A DNA stretch of 10,183 nucleotides from Pseudomonadota bacterium (GCA_021808875.1 JAKBAU010000112.1:1-10183), one strand, 5' to 3'; positions 1-7,261 are shown, counted from the stretch's first letter. Notes: generated from the letters alone by a model not told the origin. A program made the numbers and translations.

Positions 1-192
1 CTTATTATGCTGTCCGCAAGTCACGACCCAATTCGCGTCAGCCAGTCCCAGCTCGCCGAGCTCACCGGCCTGTCGCGCAAGACCGTCAATCTGCACCTGC
101 GGGCACTGGAAGCTGAGGGCGTCATCCGCCTCGCTTATCGGGCCATTGCGGTCATGGATCAGACGCGGCTTCGGGCACGGGCGCGCTTCTAA
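1..192 (+). CDS. Crp/Fnr-family transcriptional regulator, C-terminal part (5' end outside window)
   Basis: The frame is open from the first base (ctt att atg ...) to TAA at 190-192, so this is the last 63 residues of a longer protein; the ATG at position 7 is probably internal. The visible part is a winged helix-turn-helix of the Crp type. SQSQLAELTGLSRKTVNLHL gives the helix-turn-helix, with SRKTVN in the recognition helix, followed by RALEAEGVIRL and a short wing. The effector or Fe-S domain lies upstream and cannot be seen, so whether it senses oxygen, cAMP or another signal cannot be judged. It faces hemN tail to tail with about 106 bases between the stops. Crp/Fnr regulators often sit beside hemN in alphaproteobacteria, and an FNR-like box lies upstream of hemN, so control of hemN by this protein is possible but is inference. 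Family call is firm; subfamily is open. Confidence 0.85.
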   Translation, partial: LIMLSASHDPIRVSQSQLAELTGLSRKTVNLHLRALEAEGVIRLAYRAIAVMDQTRLRARARF

Positions 193-259
193 CCCGCTGG
201 CGGCAGGGTCATACCTCCCTTCCAGAGAAAGGGGGCGAGGATTGTCCGGCAGAGTTGCA

Positions 260-291
260 GCGCTGACAGCGCGATCCGGCTGTACCAGCCG
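260..291. terminator. Possible weak hairpins between convergent regulator and hemN
   Basis: Between the two convergent stop codons lie a GCGCTG-A-CAGCGC dyad (260-272) and a perfect hairpin CGGCTG-TAC-CAGCCG (277-291). Neither is followed by a T-run on either strand, so a role in intrinsic termination is only a guess from their place between convergent genes. Confidence 0.25.
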
Positions 292-298
292 CCGCTAG

Positions 299-1645
299 CT
301 ACACCGCGCGGGCATGCTGTGCGTTGCCGTCATTCAGATAGGCATCGAACGCTGCACAGACGAGACGCAGTCCTGCGCGCATTTCATCCCTCACCCGAAG
401 CCTGTTGCCATCGATCTCGACCAGACCGTGCTCTGCCAGAGGTTCCAGGCGCGACCATACGTCAGCAAACGCGTCCGCGCTTTCTCCAAAGCGGGCCGAA
501 ACCTCGGCAAGATCGACCTCAAGATCACACATCAGCCGCTCGATGGCAGCACCACGCAGGCGGTCGTCGACGCTCAGCGCCACTCCACGTGCGATGGGCA
601 GGACATTACGTCGCAACATCGCGCGCCATTGGGCAACAGCAGGGATATTCTGCACATAACCCTGCGGCAGAGCGCTGATGGACGAAGCCCCGAAACCGAT
701 CAAAGCAGATGCAGCATCGTCGCTATAGCCCTGAAAATTGCGCTTGAGACGTCCCTCTCGCCAGGCGATCGCCAGACCATCATCGGAGCGGGCAAAGTGA
801 TCAAGCCCGATGGGCTGGTAGCCCGCCGCAGCGATCCGCGACTGGGCAAGCTCGAACTGGCTGGCCCGCGCCTCAAGATCTGGCAGGCTGCGTTCGTCGA
901 TCAGATTTTGGTGCTTCTTGAAGTGGGGCACATGGGCATAGCCGAAGACCGCCAGACGATCCGGCGCAAGGGTCAGGACCTGATCGAGCGTATGCAAGAG
1001 ACCGGCTTCGGTCTGCTGCGGCAACCCGTAAACCAGATCGATATTGAGACCACAAATACCAGCCGCACGCAGCCGATCCACCGCACTCTTCGTGCAGTCA
1101 AAGGGTTGGATGCGATTGATCGCGCGCTGTACGGCGTCATCCAGGTCCTGCACGCCGATACTGGCGCGGGTGACGCCGATCTCAGCCAGCGTCGCAATCA
1201 TCTCATCGGTAAGTCCACGTGGATCGATCTCGACCGCGATCTCTGCGCCTGGCAGAAACTCGAACTTCTGGCGCAGGAGTTCCATCAGCCTGTGCCAGTC
1301 CTCAGAGGCCATAATCGTGGGCGAGCCACCGCCAAAATGCAGGTGGCTGACGGGCCGCTTGCTTCCCAGTGCAGAGGCAACAAGACCAATCTCGCTCGCC
1401 AGATCACCAAGGTAGTGAACCACCGGTGCATGGGAATTGATCACCGTGGTGTGACAGCCGCAGAACCAGCACAGCGTGTCGCAGAAGGGCATATGGACAT
1501 AGAGCGACAGTGGCATGTCGGCTGGGAGTTCCTGCAGCCAGCGCTCGAAGACGTTGCGGTCGACCCCGGCATGAAAATGCGGGGCGGTGGGATAGGACGT
1601 GTAGCGCGGTACGCGCGCGTCCAGGAGAGAAAGCGGAAGTGTCAT
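299..1645 (-). CDS. hemN: Oxygen-independent coproporphyrinogen III oxidase (radical SAM)
   Basis: HemN is a cytoplasmic radical-SAM enzyme that decarboxylates coproporphyrinogen III to protoporphyrinogen IX without oxygen, for haem or chlorophyll synthesis. The 448-residue protein has the usual length for the family. It carries the HemN-specific N-terminal RYTSYPTAPHF (about residues 14-24), the 4Fe-4S cluster motif with C55, C59, C62 plus C64 (the HemN CxxxCxxCxC pattern), the SAM-binding GGGSPT segment, and NFQGYSDDA further on; a HemN C-terminal domain follows. The CxC and the RYTSYPT start separate it from the paralogue HemW. The start at 1643-1645 (MTLPLSLL) is chosen because the frame's extra 36 upstream residues are Arg/Gly-rich with no family resemblance. 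No convincing Shine-Dalgarno precedes it, and the ATG sits in an ATGA. Convergent with the regulator on its left and divergent from rpsF on its right. Confidence 0.95.
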   Translation of the reverse strand: MTLPLSLLDARVPRYTSYPTAPHFHAGVDRNVFERWLQELPADMPLSLYVHMPFCDTLCWFCGCHTTVINSHAPVVHYLGDLASEIGLVASALGSKRPVSHLHFGGGSPTIMASEDWHRLMELLRQKFEFLPGAEIAVEIDPRGLTDEMIATLAEIGVTRASIGVQDLDDAVQRAINRIQPFDCTKSAVDRLRAAGICGLNIDLVYGLPQQTEAGLLHTLDQVLTLAPDRLAVFGYAHVPHFKKHQNLIDERSLPDLEARASQFELAQSRIAAAGYQPIGLDHFARSDDGLAIAWREGRLKRNFQGYSDDAASALIGFGASSISALPQGYVQNIPAVAQWRAMLRRNVLPIARGVALSVDDRLRGAAIERLMCDLEVDLAEVSARFGESADAFADVWSRLEPLAEHGLVEIDGNRLRVRDEMRAGLRLVCAAFDAYLNDGNAQHARAV

Positions 1646-1678
1646 GCACGCACCATGGCCTGCTGTTCTTGCTCGTCC

Positions 1679-1692
1679 TTGATCTGGCGCAA
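1679..1692. promoter_or_regulatory. FNR-like box upstream of hemN
   Basis: The sequence TTGAT-CTGG-CGCAA matches the FNR/FnrL consensus TTGAT-N4-ATCAA at 8 of 10 positions; the left half is perfect and the right half differs at its first two bases. Its centre (about 1685.5) is about 41 bases upstream of the first base of the hemN start codon. In several alphaproteobacteria FnrL activates hemN, and a Crp/Fnr-type gene lies just beyond hemN, so the location makes sense. Two mismatches in a GC-rich genome leave room for chance. Confidence 0.45.
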
Positions 1693-1886
1693 GCCCACGA
1701 GCGTTCCCGCGCCCCTGGCGCGCTTCTGGCTCCTCGCCCCGACCGTGTGCCATTGGCGAGCTGTACTACGCGCCTGGCCGCAACAACAGAGGGCGTTTGG
1801 GGTCCGACCTCAAAACAGGACAGGCTCGCACCTCCGCGTGAGGCCGGCGCAGCGCGGGCGCCTTGGCCCCGGTCCGCGTCCGCCCC

Positions 1887-1915
1887 TTGTCCGCGGCCTG
1901 GCTTTCCGCTATAGG
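1887..1915 (+). promoter_or_regulatory. Sigma-70-type promoter of the rpsF operon
   Basis: A -35 element TTGTCC (1887-1892) and a -10 element TATAGG (1910-1915) are separated by exactly 17 bases. This form is typical of strong alphaproteobacterial housekeeping promoters. Transcription would start near 1922, leaving a leader of about 135 bases before the rpsF ATG. The match was made by eye. Confidence 0.65.
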
Positions 1916-1969
1916 CCCCCCCTTCAAGCGGCTAGCGGTCGCCAGAAGACCACTTTCATTTGAGGGTCT

Positions 1970-2040
1970 ATGCCGGATGGTCCGGCGTTCTGGGGAACCA
2001 TGGTCAGCCCGGCATGCCCGCCGGCTTGGCCCCGCCAGCC
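1970..2040 (+). promoter_or_regulatory. Structured leader of rpsF mRNA, possible S6:S18 autoregulatory element
   Basis: A long bulged hairpin can form from ATGCCGG (1970-1976) with CCGGCAT (2009-2015) and ATGGT (1977-1981) with ACCAT (1997-2001), leaving GGTCAGC unpaired on the 3' side and a CCG-containing apical loop. A competing perfect hairpin GCCGGA-TGG-TCCGGC (1972-1986) uses the same left-hand bases. A third stem-loop (2023-2040, GGCT..GG with CC.AGCC) ends six bases before the Shine-Dalgarno AGGGA (2046-2050). In many bacteria the S6:S18 pair represses its own operon by binding a leader hairpin containing CCG. Whether this leader fits that motif needs a covariance-model search. Confidence 0.45.
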
Positions 2041-2056
2041 TAACCAGGGACGGATC

Positions 2057-2428
2057 ATGGCTCTCTATGAGCATCTCCTGATCGCGCGCCAGGATATCAG
2101 CGCGCAGGCGGTCGATGCACTCGCCACTCATCTTAAGACCATTATTGAAGGCGAAGGCGGACAGGTCGAGAAGCAGGAATATTGGGGTCTGCGCGGCCTT
2201 TCCTATCGTATCAAGAAGAACCGCAAAGGACATTACGTCCTGCTCAACATCAATGCCCCGGCCAAAGCCATCTTCGAGCTCGAGCGCCAGCTCAAGATCA
2301 ATGAAGACGTGCTGCGCTATCTGACCGTAAAGGTCGACAAGTTTGAGCAGTCGTCCAACAAGGCGCGCCGTGAACGCGAGAACAACCGCGACAGCGAAGA
2401 ACGCGAGACCAAGGAGACCGTAGAATGA
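2057..2428 (+). CDS. rpsF: 30S ribosomal protein bS6
   Basis: bS6 binds bS18 and the central domain of 16S rRNA in the platform of the 30S subunit. The 123-residue protein begins [15 protein letters not shown], with the typical [20 protein letters not shown] core (about residues 40-59) and the [15 protein letters not shown] segment (about 81-95). It ends in a charged Glu/Arg-rich tail, as in many bS6 proteins. The ATG at 2057 is chosen over an upstream in-frame ATG at 1970 because it gives the family N-terminus and is preceded by AGGGA (2046-2050) at six bases; the upstream frame lies inside the structured leader. It is the first gene of rpsF-rpsR-rplI, and its stop overlaps the rpsR start in ATGA (2425-2428), suggesting translational coupling that would balance the two partners. 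Confidence 0.97.
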   Translation: MALYEHLLIARQDISAQAVDALATHLKTIIEGEGGQVEKQEYWGLRGLSYRIKKNRKGHYVLLNINAPAKAIFELERQLKINEDVLRYLTVKVDKFEQSSNKARRERENNRDSEERETKETVE

Positions 2429-2664
2429 GCCAGGCTGGAGCCCGCCGCCCGTTCTTCCGCCGCAAGAAGACGTGCCCCTTCTCCGGCGCCAATGCGCCGC
2501 GGATTGATTACAAGGATACCAAGCTGCTGCAGCGCTTTATCTCCGAGCGGGGCAAGATCGTCCCCAGCCGGATCACCGCCGTCTCTGCCAAGAAGCAGCG
2601 GCTGCTGGCGCAGGCGATCAAGCGGGCGCGTCTCATGGCGCTTCTGCCCTATGTCGTGAAGTGA
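2425..2664 (+). CDS. rpsR: 30S ribosomal protein bS18
   Basis: bS18 is the small basic 30S platform protein that pairs with bS6. The 79-residue product contains the family core [20 protein letters not shown] (residues 17-36), then the Ser/Arg/Lys-rich region [20 protein letters not shown] and the ending [11 protein letters not shown]. Length is normal. A strong Shine-Dalgarno, AAGGAG (2411-2416), lies within the end of rpsF, eight bases before the ATG, and the two genes overlap by four bases. rplI follows after ten bases. The rpsF-rpsR-rplI order is widespread in bacteria. Confidence 0.97.
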   Translation: MSQAGARRPFFRRKKTCPFSGANAPRIDYKDTKLLQRFISERGKIVPSRITAVSAKKQRLLAQAIKRARLMALLPYVVK

Positions 2665-2674
2665 GGAAGCGGCC

Positions 2675-3259
2675 ATGCATGTGATCCTGCTTGAACGCGT
2701 CGAAAAGCTTGGCCAGATGGGCGATGAGGTCAAAGTCCGCGATGGCTTTGCCCGCAATTATTTGCTGCCCAAGAAAAAGGCCCTGCGCGCCACTGACAGT
2801 AACCGTAAATATTTCGACAGCCAGAAAGCCCAGCTCGAGGCCCGCAACCTGGAACGCAAAGCCGAAGCCCAGGCGGTTGCAGAAAAGCTGAGCGGAAAAA
2901 GCTTCATGCTGTTGCGTGCGGCTGGCGATCGTGGCCAGCTCTATGGCTCGGTGTCACCGCGCGATATCGCCGAGGCGGTCATTGCTGGTGGCTTTTCGAT
3001 CTCCCGCACCCAGGTGCCACTCGACAAGGCGATCAAGACTATCGGTTTGTTCCCAGTCTTTGTCGTGCTGCATCCCGAAGTCCGCGTCGAAGTCCAGATC
3101 AACGTGGCGCGGACCGAGGATGAAGCCGAACGCCAGGCCAGAGGCGAGGATGTCCTTGCCGAGGTTGCCGAGGAAGAAGAAGCTGCCGTCAGCGCAGAGG
3201 ACATTTTCGAGGAAGGCGCGAACGCAGCTGACGCGACCGCCGAAGGGGAAGAGGCCTAA
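2675..3259 (+). CDS. rplI: 50S ribosomal protein bL9 with extended acidic tail
   Basis: bL9 binds domain V of 23S rRNA near the base of the L1 stalk and affects reading-frame maintenance. The N-terminal domain has the signature [20 protein letters not shown] (residues 11-30), followed by the long connecting helix (about 40-75) and the C-terminal domain (about 78-150). At 194 residues it is about 45 longer than the E. coli form. The extra part is a Glu/Ala/Asp-rich tail from about residue 150 ([20 protein letters not shown]...), which is common in alphaproteobacteria. A Shine-Dalgarno-like GAGGAAG (2663-2669) precedes the ATG by five bases and overlaps the rpsR stop. It is the last gene of the operon, with an intrinsic terminator 37 bases after its stop. 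Confidence 0.97.
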   Translation: MHVILLERVEKLGQMGDEVKVRDGFARNYLLPKKKALRATDSNRKYFDSQKAQLEARNLERKAEAQAVAEKLSGKSFMLLRAAGDRGQLYGSVSPRDIAEAVIAGGFSISRTQVPLDKAIKTIGLFPVFVVLHPEVRVEVQINVARTEDEAERQARGEDVLAEVAEEEEAAVSAEDIFEEGANAADATAEGEEA

Positions 3260-3295
3260 GCCCCTTCATCGATACCGTCCTGAACATCTCAGCCG

Positions 3296-3322
3296 CGGCC
3301 GGAGCATTGCTCCGGCCGTTTT
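3296..3322 (+). terminator. Intrinsic terminator of rpsF-rpsR-rplI
   Basis: A perfect 10-bp stem, CGGCCGGAGC (3296-3305) with GCTCCGGCCG (3309-3318), closes an ATT loop and is followed directly by TTTT (3319-3322). Placed 37 bases after the rplI stop and before panB, it is a textbook Rho-independent terminator, and it separates panB transcription from the ribosomal operon. Confidence 0.92.
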
Positions 3323-3504
3323 GCTTTGGCCGGCTTGGCTAGCCATCCAACGCCGTAATCCCTCCAGAACACATCCCCTGCGCGCCATACAGCCGTGATG
3401 CGTCCCTGTGCCATGGGTTGGCAGCGGTCCCAGCCGCGGCGAGAGGTTTCGCACTCACAGCAGAAAGGAGTAAGCTGCCCACGCGATAATGCCGGAGAGG
3501 CCAA

Positions 3505-4332
3505 ATGTCCGCCGTCGTCACGACCAAGCGCGTAACCGTACCCGAGATTCGCGCCCGCAAGAGCAAGGCCCCGGTCGTCTGTCTGACCTGCTATCACGCC
3601 CATACCGCGCGACTGCTCGACGCCCATGTCGATCTGATGCTCGTCGGTGACAGTCTCGGCAATGTCATGCACGGGCTGGAAAGTACCATTCCTGTTACGC
3701 TCGACATGATGATTACTGCCGCCAAGGCCGTCATGCGCGGCTCACAGCACGCCCTTGTCGTCGTCGACATGCCGTTCGGCAGCTATGAGGAATCACCCCA
3801 GATCGCTTTTCGCAATGCGGTGACGGTGATGAAGGAGACCGGCTGTCAAGCGGTCAAGATGGAGGGTGGCACCCGCATCGCGGAAACCGTACATTATCTC
3901 AGCGAACGCGGCATTCCCGTGATGGGTCACATCGGCCTTACGCCCCAGATGTTCAACGTCCTCGGCGGCTTCAAGACCCAGGGTCGAACCGAAGCGGAAT
4001 GGCCGGCAATCGAGGCCGACGCCCGCGCCATCGACACGGCCGGCGCATTCGCGGTGGTACTCGAAGGCATGGCCGAGCCATTGGCAGCCAAAATCACCAC
4101 CGAAATCGCGATTCCCACCATCGGTATCGGTGCCTCGGCGCAATGCGACGGGCAGATCCTGGTCATGGAAGACATGCTCGGCCTTAATCCAAACCCGCCG
4201 AAATTTGTTCGCCAGTACGCCACGCTCGGTCCGCAGATCGAGCACGCGGTCAAAGCCTATGCTGAGGATGTCCGCGCCCGCCGCTTTCCTGGTGCGGAGA
4301 ACATCTATGCCATGAAACAGAAGACAGCCTAG
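3505..4332 (+). CDS. panB: 3-methyl-2-oxobutanoate hydroxymethyltransferase
   Basis: PanB transfers a hydroxymethyl group from 5,10-methylene-tetrahydrofolate to 2-ketoisovalerate, giving ketopantoate, the first committed step to pantothenate and coenzyme A; it is a cytoplasmic TIM-barrel enzyme. The 275-residue protein has the metal-binding pair expected at D49 (LVGDSLGNV) and D88 ([10 protein letters not shown]), K118 in AVKMEGG, the MGHIGLTPQ motif (about 140-148), the catalytic Glu at E187 (VVLEGMAEP), and [20 protein letters not shown] near the end. Start: ATG at 3505 with GGAGAGG (3494-3500) four bases upstream. The usual partner panC is not in the window. It has its own transcription unit after the terminator at 3296-3322, although no clear promoter was found in 3323-3490. 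It converges on cysNC with only three bases between the stops. Confidence 0.96.
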   Translation: MSAVVTTKRVTVPEIRARKSKAPVVCLTCYHAHTARLLDAHVDLMLVGDSLGNVMHGLESTIPVTLDMMITAAKAVMRGSQHALVVVDMPFGSYEESPQIAFRNAVTVMKETGCQAVKMEGGTRIAETVHYLSERGIPVMGHIGLTPQMFNVLGGFKTQGRTEAEWPAIEADARAIDTAGAFAVVLEGMAEPLAAKITTEIAIPTIGIGASAQCDGQILVMEDMLGLNPNPPKFVRQYATLGPQIEHAVKAYAEDVRARRFPGAENIYAMKQKTA

Positions 4333-4341
4333 GCGCTAGGC
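4327..4341. repeat. Dyad containing both stop codons of panB and cysNC
   Basis: GCCTAG-GCG-CTAGGC is a perfect 6-bp inverted repeat with a 3-base centre. The panB TAG (4330-4332) lies in its left arm and the cysNC TAG (complement of 4336-4338) lies symmetrically in its right arm. The same bases read as two tandem CTAGGCG heptamers (4329-4342). There is no T-run, so it is at best a weak terminator. Confidence 0.6.
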
Positions 4342-6249
4342 GTTGAGCCGGCCTGCCATCTTCAGCGCCTCGACGATCCGATCCGCCGCCTCTTCGGGCC
4401 GAAGCACGGTCGTGTCGATGATGATTTCGGGGGCAAGTGGCGCTTCATAGGGGCTGTCGATACCGGTGAAATTCTTCAACTTTCCGGCACGCGCCTTGGC
4501 GTAAAGACCTTTGACATCGCGGGCCTCGGCAACGGCCAGAGGGGTGGCAACGTGGATTTCGAAGAATTCTCCTTCCACCATCAGCGCCCGTGCCATGTCG
4601 CGTTCGGAGCGGAACGGCGAGATGAAGGAAACAAGGACAATCAGGCCAGCGTCGGCCATCAGCTTGGCGACTTCACCTACACGCCTGATGTTTTCCACAC
4701 GATCCCCTTCCGTGAAACCAAGATCGCGATTAAGCCCATGACGGACATTGTCGCCGTCCAGCAGGTAAGTGTGCTTGCCTTCAGCCAGGAGCCGCTTTTC
4801 CACGAGATTGGCTATGGTCGACTTTCCTGCCCCCGACAGGCCGGTAAACCATAGCACCGCCGGCTTTTGTCCCTTGGCCTCGGCACGACTCTCGCGGGTG
4901 ACATCCAGCGACTGCCAGTGAATGTTGTGGGCTCGGCGCAAGGCAAAATGAAGCATGCCGGCACCGATGGTGGTATTGCGGATACGGTCGATGAGGATGA
5001 AGCCGCCAAGCGCGGGGATTTCTTCGTAGGGATCAAAGGCGATGGGGGCATCGAGCGCGATGTTGCAGACGGCGATCTCGTTGAGGTCAAGTTCGCGCGA
5101 GGCCAGACGCTCGAGGCTGTTGATGTTGATCCGGTATTTGATGTCCGTGATCGTCGCCGCCACCGTGCGGGTGCCAAGCTTGAGCCAGTAGGGACGGCCT
5201 GGGATCATCTTGTCCTCGGCCATCCACACAATCGTGCTCTCGAACTGGTCGGCAACTTCGGCCGGATTTGCCCCCGCCGCGATCACATCGCCGCGCGAGC
5301 AGTCTATTTCATCGACCAAGGTGAGTGTAACCGACTGGCCGGCAATGGCCTGGGCAAGATCGCCATCAGCCGTGACAATGCGCGCAATCGTGCTCGTCTT
5401 GCCGGAGGGAAGCACGCGAACGGCCTCACCTGTCCTGACCGTTCCGCTGGCGATTTGGCCTGCGAAGCCCCGAAAATCGAGATTGGGCCGGTTTACCCAT
5501 TGCACCGGCAGGCGGAAGGGTTTCTGCAGCAGGCGGGTCTCGTCGATCGGGACCGTCTCCAGATGTGCGATCAGGCTGGGCCCGCTATACCAGGGCATTT
5601 GCGCGGATACCGCGCTGACATTGTCGCCCTTGAGCCCGGATATCGGTATCGCTAGGACATCACCAAGGCCGATGCTGGCAGCAAAAGCACGATAATCGTC
5701 CACGATCTCCTCGAAGCGATCCTTGGAAAAACCGACCAGATCCATCTTGTTGACGGCCAGGACGGCATGGCGAATGCCCATCAGGCGCACGAGAAAAGAA
5801 TGGCGACGGGTCTGGGTGAGTACCCCCTTGCGGGCATCGATTAGGATGACGGCAAGGTCCGCGGTCGAGGCCCCGGTGACCATATTGCGCGTATATTGCT
5901 CGTGACCAGGCGTATCGGCGACAATGAACTTGCGCGTCTCGGTGGCAAAGAAGCGATAGGCGACGTCAATGGTAATGCCCTGCTCACGCTCGGCTGCGAG
6001 CCCGTCGACCAGAAGCGCAAAATCAAGATCGCCACCTTGCGTCCCCACCTTCTTGGAGTCGCGCTCCAGCGCCGCCAGCTGATCATCAAAAATCAGCTTG
6101 GAATCATAAAGAAGGCGGCCAATCAGCGTGGATTTGCCGTCATCAACTGAGCCACAGGTGATAAAGCGCAGTAGCGATTTGTGACGCTGGCGCTCGAGAT
6201 AGGCTTCGATGTCGGCATCGTTCATGGCAGTAGAGGTAGCCCCACGCAT
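4336..6249 (-). CDS. cysNC: Bifunctional sulfate adenylyltransferase large subunit / adenylylsulfate kinase
   Basis: This fusion activates sulfate. The N-terminal CysN part (about residues 1-445) is a translation-factor-like GTPase that, with CysD, makes APS from ATP and sulfate. The C-terminal CysC part (about 454-637) phosphorylates APS to PAPS. CysN shows the P-loop GSVDDGKST (33-41), [12 protein letters not shown] (G3) and NKMDLVGF (G4), then beta-barrel domains. CysC shows its own P-loop GLSGAGKST (470-478), [28 protein letters not shown] with the active-site Ser near 544, and [20 protein letters not shown]. Both halves look intact. The ATG at 6247-6249 overlaps the cysD stop by one base (TGATG) and is preceded by AGGAAGG about eight bases upstream, which favours it over the internal Met nine codons in. 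Translational coupling with CysD, its obligate partner, is likely. Confidence 0.96.
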   Translation of the reverse strand: MRGATSTAMNDADIEAYLERQRHKSLLRFITCGSVDDGKSTLIGRLLYDSKLIFDDQLAALERDSKKVGTQGGDLDFALLVDGLAAEREQGITIDVAYRFFATETRKFIVADTPGHEQYTRNMVTGASTADLAVILIDARKGVLTQTRRHSFLVRLMGIRHAVLAVNKMDLVGFSKDRFEEIVDDYRAFAASIGLGDVLAIPISGLKGDNVSAVSAQMPWYSGPSLIAHLETVPIDETRLLQKPFRLPVQWVNRPNLDFRGFAGQIASGTVRTGEAVRVLPSGKTSTIARIVTADGDLAQAIAGQSVTLTLVDEIDCSRGDVIAAGANPAEVADQFESTIVWMAEDKMIPGRPYWLKLGTRTVAATITDIKYRININSLERLASRELDLNEIAVCNIALDAPIAFDPYEEIPALGGFILIDRIRNTTIGAGMLHFALRRAHNIHWQSLDVTRESRAEAKGQKPAVLWFTGLSGAGKSTIANLVEKRLLAEGKHTYLLDGDNVRHGLNRDLGFTEGDRVENIRRVGEVAKLMADAGLIVLVSFISPFRSERDMARALMVEGEFFEIHVATPLAVAEARDVKGLYAKARAGKLKNFTGIDSPYEAPLAPEIIIDTTVLRPEEAADRIVEALKMAGRLNA

Positions 6250-7157
6250 CAGAAATACCCTTCCTGCTTCTTCTTCTCCATCGAGGCGGACTGGTCGCGA
6301 TCGATGACCCGTCCCTGTCGCTCCGAGGTAGTGGTCCGCAGCATCTCACCTACGATCTGCGCGACGCTGGTCGCACTGCTTTCAACTGCACCGGTGAGTG
6401 GATAACAACCGAGCGTCCGGAAGCGGACCCTGCGCAGTTGGGGCATTTCACCGGGGGCAAGAGGCATGCGGTCGTCATCGACCATGATGAGCGCGCCATC
6501 GCGCTCTACCACTGGACGCGGCGCCGCGAAGTAAAGCGGCACGATCGCGATGTTTTCGATGAGGATGTATTGCCAGATATCAAGCTCGGTCCAGTTGGAG
6601 AGCGGGAAAACCCGGATGGTCTCGCCCCTGGTCTTCCTAGCATTGTAGAGATTCCACAGTTCCGGACGCTGGTTCTTGGGATCCCAGCGGTGCCCCGCAG
6701 CGCGGAAGGAAAAAATGCGCTCCTTGGCGCGGCTGGCTTCCTCATCGCGACGGGCACCACCAAAGGCAGCGTCAAACCCGTGTTTGTCGAGCGCCTGTTT
6801 GAGCCCCTGGGTTTTCATGACATCGGTATGCACCGCCGAGCCATGGGTAAAGGGATTGACGCCCGCCTTCAATCCCTCCTCATTGACATGAACAATGAGA
6901 TCTATCCCAGCCTGCTTGGCCACGTCGTTGCGCATTTCATACATCGCCCTGAATTTCCAGGTGGTGTCGACGTGCAGCAGTGGAAACGGCAACGTTGCGG
7001 GAGAAAATGCTTTGCGCGCCAGGTGAAGCATCACCGCGGAATCTTTGCCAATCGAATACAGCATCACCGGCTTGTCGCATTCGGCGACAACCTCGCGCAT
7101 GATATGGATACTCTCCGCTTCCAAGCGTTCCAGATGACTGAGTGAGGGACGGGACAT
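6249..7157 (-). CDS. cysD: Sulfate adenylyltransferase subunit 2 (small subunit)
   Basis: CysD is the catalytic ATP sulfurylase subunit, working with the GTPase CysN to form APS from sulfate and ATP. The 302-residue protein has the family start [18 protein letters not shown], the PP-loop SIGKDS (residues 35-40) in [15 protein letters not shown], then [34 protein letters not shown], and the highly conserved C-terminus ending [17 protein letters not shown]. The ATG at 7155-7157 is chosen because it matches the family N-terminus; the frame stays open for 44 more codons upstream, but these cover the promoter and show no similarity. Its Shine-Dalgarno is weak. It is first in the cysD-cysNC operon and overlaps cysNC by one base. 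The PAPS reductase and sulfite reductase genes are not in this window. Confidence 0.96.
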   Translation of the reverse strand: MSRPSLSHLERLEAESIHIMREVVAECDKPVMLYSIGKDSAVMLHLARKAFSPATLPFPLLHVDTTWKFRAMYEMRNDVAKQAGIDLIVHVNEEGLKAGVNPFTHGSAVHTDVMKTQGLKQALDKHGFDAAFGGARRDEEASRAKERIFSFRAAGHRWDPKNQRPELWNLYNARKTRGETIRVFPLSNWTELDIWQYILIENIAIVPLYFAAPRPVVERDGALIMVDDDRMPLAPGEMPQLRRVRFRTLGCYPLTGAVESSATSVAQIVGEMLRTTTSERQGRVIDRDQSASMEKKKQEGYF

Positions 7158-7188
7158 GCTGATTGTACACTCGCAAACCGGGCGGAGA

Positions 7189-7215
7189 ATTATATCAACA
7201 GCACCATGCTGACAA
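7189..7215 (-). promoter_or_regulatory. Probable promoter of cysD-cysNC
   Basis: On the minus strand a perfect -10 hexamer TATAAT (complement of 7189-7194) follows a -35-like TTGTCA (complement of 7210-7215) at 15 bases, slightly short of the usual 16-18. The -10 lies about 32 bases upstream of the cysD ATG. An inverted repeat, ATGCC-N4-GGCAT (7222-7235), lies just upstream of the -35, and AGCA-N3-TGCT (7200-7210) lies in the spacer. Either could be an operator for a sulfur-status regulator, which is inference. Confidence 0.6.
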
Positions 7216-7221
7216 TGGCCG

Positions 7222-7235
7222 ATGCCATCAGGCAT
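7222..7235. promoter_or_regulatory. Small inverted repeat upstream of the cysD promoter
   Basis: ATGCC-ATCA-GGCAT is a perfect 5-bp dyad with a 4-base centre. It sits immediately upstream of the -35 element of cysD, where an activator would bind. A dyad this short can arise by chance, and I do not recognise it as the site of a known sulfur regulator. Confidence 0.3.
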
Positions 7236-7261
7236 TTCTACAGGACATGCACCGCATAAAT

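Larger units (their letters stand above)
1646..2056. other. Intergenic region between divergent hemN and rpsF
   Basis: These 411 bases hold no gene I can support. From the hemN side there is an FNR-like box (1679-1692), then a GC-rich stretch without clear signals (about 1700-1880), then the rpsF promoter (1887-1915) and a structured leader (about 1920-2056). Open frames run through on both strands, but they lack plausible starts and recognisable protein content. Confidence 0.7.

Noticed and set aside
1646..1753. 36-residue N-terminal extension of hemN
   Set aside because: The extra residues are Arg/Gly-rich with no similarity to HemN proteins, and the family N-terminus RYTSYPT is properly placed from the ATG at 1645.
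314..1963. 549-codon open frame on the plus strand, opposite hemN
   Set aside because: It lies wholly antisense to a clearly functional hemN, its protein has no recognisable domain, and long antisense frames are common in GC-rich DNA where the codon pattern of the real gene suppresses stops.
1970..2056. Upstream in-frame start for rpsF (29 extra residues)
   Set aside because: No ribosome site precedes it, the residues are Pro/Trp-rich with no bS6 similarity, and the bases form the leader hairpins.
1766..2233. 155-codon minus-strand frame across the rpsF promoter and rpsF
   Set aside because: It overlaps a strong promoter, a structured leader and the start of rpsF, and its sequence has no domain features; it is a shadow.
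3289..3414. 41-codon minus-strand frame (MAQGRITAVWRAGDVFWRD...) between rplI and panB
   Set aside because: It reads somewhat like protein and is not a shadow of a gene over its whole length, but it has no ribosome site, runs through the rplI terminator stem, and matches nothing I know. A protein search of relatives would settle it.
4867..5655. 262-codon plus-strand frame within cysNC
   Set aside because: Antisense to conserved CysN sequence, with no domain or ribosome site.
6438..7145. 235-codon plus-strand frame within cysD
   Set aside because: Antisense to conserved CysD sequence; a codon-bias shadow.
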